Source: Gadus chalcogrammus (taxonomy: Eukaryota; Chordata; Actinopteri; Gadiformes; Gadidae). Taken from it: DNA of 64,000 nt. The notes beneath the pieces are model-generated. The model saw only the letters and a list, made by a program, of their open reading frames with translations, ran no database searches and had not been told where the DNA came from. The position numbers and the translations under genes are program-made. The stretch lies in NCBI RefSeq assembly GCF_026213295.1, contig NC_079415.1, forward strand, positions 23,879,847 through 23,943,846. Direction: 5' to 3'. Below are positions 61,869 through 64,000 of this stretch, one piece after another. Within the stretch, counting starts at the first letter, position 1, and every line of letters starts with the position of its first letter.

Positions 61869-63239
61869 TGTTGCAGACTAGCTAGCAAGCGCGCAGACAT
61901 CCGTTTATATATGCAGCTAGCAAGAAAGTAGCCTCTCATACATCTCCTTCCCGAAAAGTCCCGCGAGATTTATTTTTTTTAAATAACCCTGCCCCGACAA
62001 ATTTAAGACCTCCGAGTTATAAATTTAAGACCAGCATACGACATTTGACGAATTTAAGACTTTTTAAGGCCTTAAATTTAGAAAAATTTATTTAAGACTT
62101 TTTAAGACTTTTAAGACCTCCGCGGACACCCTGTGTACGGTGTTTGCAGATGCATTGATTTAAAAGTACAACTTATTACCGCTGCATCAGCTGTTCTTTC
62201 CCAAATAATTTCCCAAGAATGTGCGGCTAGGTAGATGAGACGCAAAGTGTATGCGCGAGGTGCACAAGCAATCCGTATGCATCGCATGCGCATGTATGCA
62301 TGCGCCCTTAAAATAGCGTCTGAACAACGCGCCACTGACTTTAAACCAGGTATTTCCTGGTCAGTAGCGCAATGGTATTCAGAGACGGCAAAATACCGTT
62401 TGCGCCAGAACACGCCTCCTCCTTCCGCCGAACCGCCCCTTGCGGCGCATGATCAATCCCTAATTTACCGGCGAGTGGCGCTGGTGGGAAAAGAACACTC
62501 TGCGCCAGTTGTAAACTTAGCAACGACGCATGCGCCAGTGACTAAGTCACTTGCGCCGGATGCAAGTTAGGGCCCGTAGTGTTGATCAGCAGAGATATAG
62601 TCAGAACGTCTTTGGTTGCTTAGCAACCAAAGACGCTGGGGTTGACAAGTTACCGGACTACTATCCATGCAAGTGAACGGAGCCTTCCACACCATTGAGA
62701 AGACCCGTGTAATGAAGGCCTATAATATTTGCGTTTATGGCATTGATTTCTCCTCAGTTTAGGCCAATAAAGCAATGATTAAAAAAACGGTTTATTAGGT
62801 AGGCCTAATTTCGAATTAGTCGCGCCACAACAAGATAACCACCATTGCATGTCTTTACCTTTTGTGGAAGAGGGAGAGACATCGGAGGACCCGACGCAGT
62901 ATATTCATAATATTGTAATGACCACGGAAGAGGCAGTGAATGAAGTATTGAATAGACAGATTTATTAGATAGGCCTATCTAATAAACCGTTGGAACACAC
63001 AAGACCGGAAACATAGCAACGACGGTAAACAAACCCCGAGAAGCCCAATCCCTATGAGAGCTCCCCGCGCTACAGCCATCCGGAGGCGCACAGAGCTTTT
63101 GGCCGTGATATTATATATACAAATATTATATTATATTATATACTATTATATTATATATAGAGCTCCGGGAGTCGCAAACGGCAACATTCACTTTCTCCTC
63201 CATGCTGCACTGCACTGAGTTGGACGGTTGAACGCTGAT

Positions 63240-63430
63240 TGGCTACACATGTGACTCAGTGGCCACGCTGTTGAACGCTGATTGGCTGTCATCACGCGAA
63301 ATTCGCGTCAAAGTTCAAATATTTGAACTCGAGCGAATTTTTCACACAACTAATTCTCGTGAATGTGCTCGCCTGTGCACGGCAAAAGTGTGGCGCGACA
63401 AATCAAAACTTATCGCCGTTTTCCCTCCTG
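63240..63430 (+). mobile_element. transposon end, inverted partner of 44103-44290
   Basis: GCTGATTGGCTGTCATCACG and GCTCGCCTGTGCACGGCAAA repeat the minus strand of 44103-44290. Confidence 0.5.
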
Positions 63431-63698
63431 AAAAATTCAATACGGTAATACCAACTCAAACACTTCATTTAAATGCCTTTAACCACATAATCGTCAAATC
63501 GGGGCAAGTTTTAGTTACTCCACCCCTCCCCCCCCCCCAACATGCTGTGTCAATTTTCGGCATCAATCAGTTGAGTGATATAGTCATGTCATACACCGTT
63601 TGAAAGCTTAGAATCTCAGGAATGTCATCCAATGTCAACCATTCGGTGGAATAAATATGTTTAGCGAATATAGATCAAAAATATCCTAGTGTCTTAGG

Positions 63699-63880
63699 CA
63701 GTGTTGGTCAAGTTACTTGGAAAAAGTAATTAGTTACTGACTACGTATCCAAGAAAGTAATCCAGTTACTTTACTGATTACTTATTTTCAAAAGTAATTA
63801 GTTACTTTATTACTTTACTTAGTTACTTTTCAAAAACGCACTAGCTATACACAACCTGTATACGCTTTTTTAAAACTTGT
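63699..63880 (+). mobile_element. hAT left end (AGTAACTAATTACTTT type)
   Basis: It begins CAGTGTTGGTCAAGTTACTT with repeated TTAGTTACT phrases, a very common fish hAT end. The element may be cut off by the window edge or by the next repeat. Confidence 0.6.
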
Positions 63881-63936
63881 TTGTATTACTCTCAATCTTT
63901 TTAACGATACAATTTTTTTTTTAAAGTCTCTCTTAA

Positions 63937-64000
63937 AGGTCCCATGACATGAAAATCTCACTTTGTGAGGTTTTCTAACATAAATATGAGTTCCCCTAGC
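63937..64000 (+). mobile_element. start of a fish MITE, cut by the window end
   Basis: AAAGGTCCCATGACATGAAA resembles the repeat at 43280. Confidence 0.4.

Larger units (their letters stand above)
60327..62133. mobile_element. hAT-like family with 5-bp TSD, copy 2 (1.8 kb)
   Basis: Same ends as copy 1. The flanking duplication is TGTAC (60322-60326, 62134-62138). It is highly similar to copy 1 through its length. Differences include a 31-bp deletion near 60897 and a telomere-like insertion at about 61151-61182. Confidence 0.8.
59183..62575. mobile_element. 3.4-kb Harbinger-like element, ends GGGCCCTA
   Basis: It starts GGGCCCTATTTTAACGGTCT and ends GCAAGTTAGGGCCC, with GTA on both sides. 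The uninterrupted site CATTCGTAGTGTTG is seen at about 57845. GCGCAAG/CTTGCGCC phrases face each other near the ends. CGTAG with shorter ends is an equal reading of the duplication. It contains a LINE fragment and a hAT-like copy. Confidence 0.65.
58832..62790 (+). repeat. fish repeat with foldback core, copy 2, split by an insertion
   Basis: 58832-59182 and 62576-62790 are the two halves of the repeat at 57540-57990. The core foldback is at about 58951-59080. Confidence 0.6.

Overview
The window looks like a piece of a teleost fish chromosome. It holds introns with GT/AG borders, two vertebrate genes, very long AC/TG microsatellites, and many fish-type repeats (hAT, PIF/Harbinger, LINE, tRNA-derived SINE and Helentron-like elements). 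The extreme dinucleotide-repeat load is reminiscent of gadiform (cod-like) genomes, but that is only an impression. Nearly all open reading frames in the window are by-products of repeats.

Host genes. Two genes are certain and both lie on the minus strand. A beta-thymosin gene (tmsb4x-like) has coding exons at 8753-8852 and 8546-8574, a likely non-coding first exon ending at 9642, and a promoter that carries a 36-bp tandem duplication with a perfect CRE. The last three coding exons of a ribose-phosphate pyrophosphokinase gene (prps2-like) lie at 41350-41523, 32402-32561 and 31981-32073. Its earlier exons are not visible and should lie beyond the right edge. Order and orientation (prps2, then thymosin) match the human PRPS2-TLR7-TLR8-TMSB4X block, but no TLR-like sequence is visible between them here.

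Layout. 1-8.5 kb: remnants of Harbinger and hAT elements, one SINE, microsatellites. 8.5-9.8 kb: thymosin gene and promoter. 9.8-13.5 kb: Helentron-like fragments, AC/ACGC microsatellites, and a 2.1-kb Helentron-like element with internal 290-bp repeats. 13.5-28.7 kb: the most striking structure, six head-to-tail units (1.8-3.1 kb) of a non-coding element with a 5-prime hairpin, a 280-bp direct repeat, a CpG-rich hexamer array, a 61-bp repeat array, and a 3-prime hairpin ending in CTAG. Two units are near-identical copies 6.88 kb apart. Two Harbinger MITEs sit in the last unit. 28.7-41.5 kb: the 3-prime half of prps2, with hAT elements (two with perfect 8-bp target-site duplications), one SINE and a solitary THAP domain. 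41.6-64 kb: transposons nested inside transposons. Here also lie an L1-like LINE tail, a broken P2X7-C-terminus-like gene split by a hAT element, and a broken THAP-domain gene. A hAT-like non-autonomous family with 5-bp target duplications is present three times, each copy inside another element.

Element identities rest on terminal repeats, target-site duplications and protein motifs read by eye. No database was searched, so family names are best guesses.
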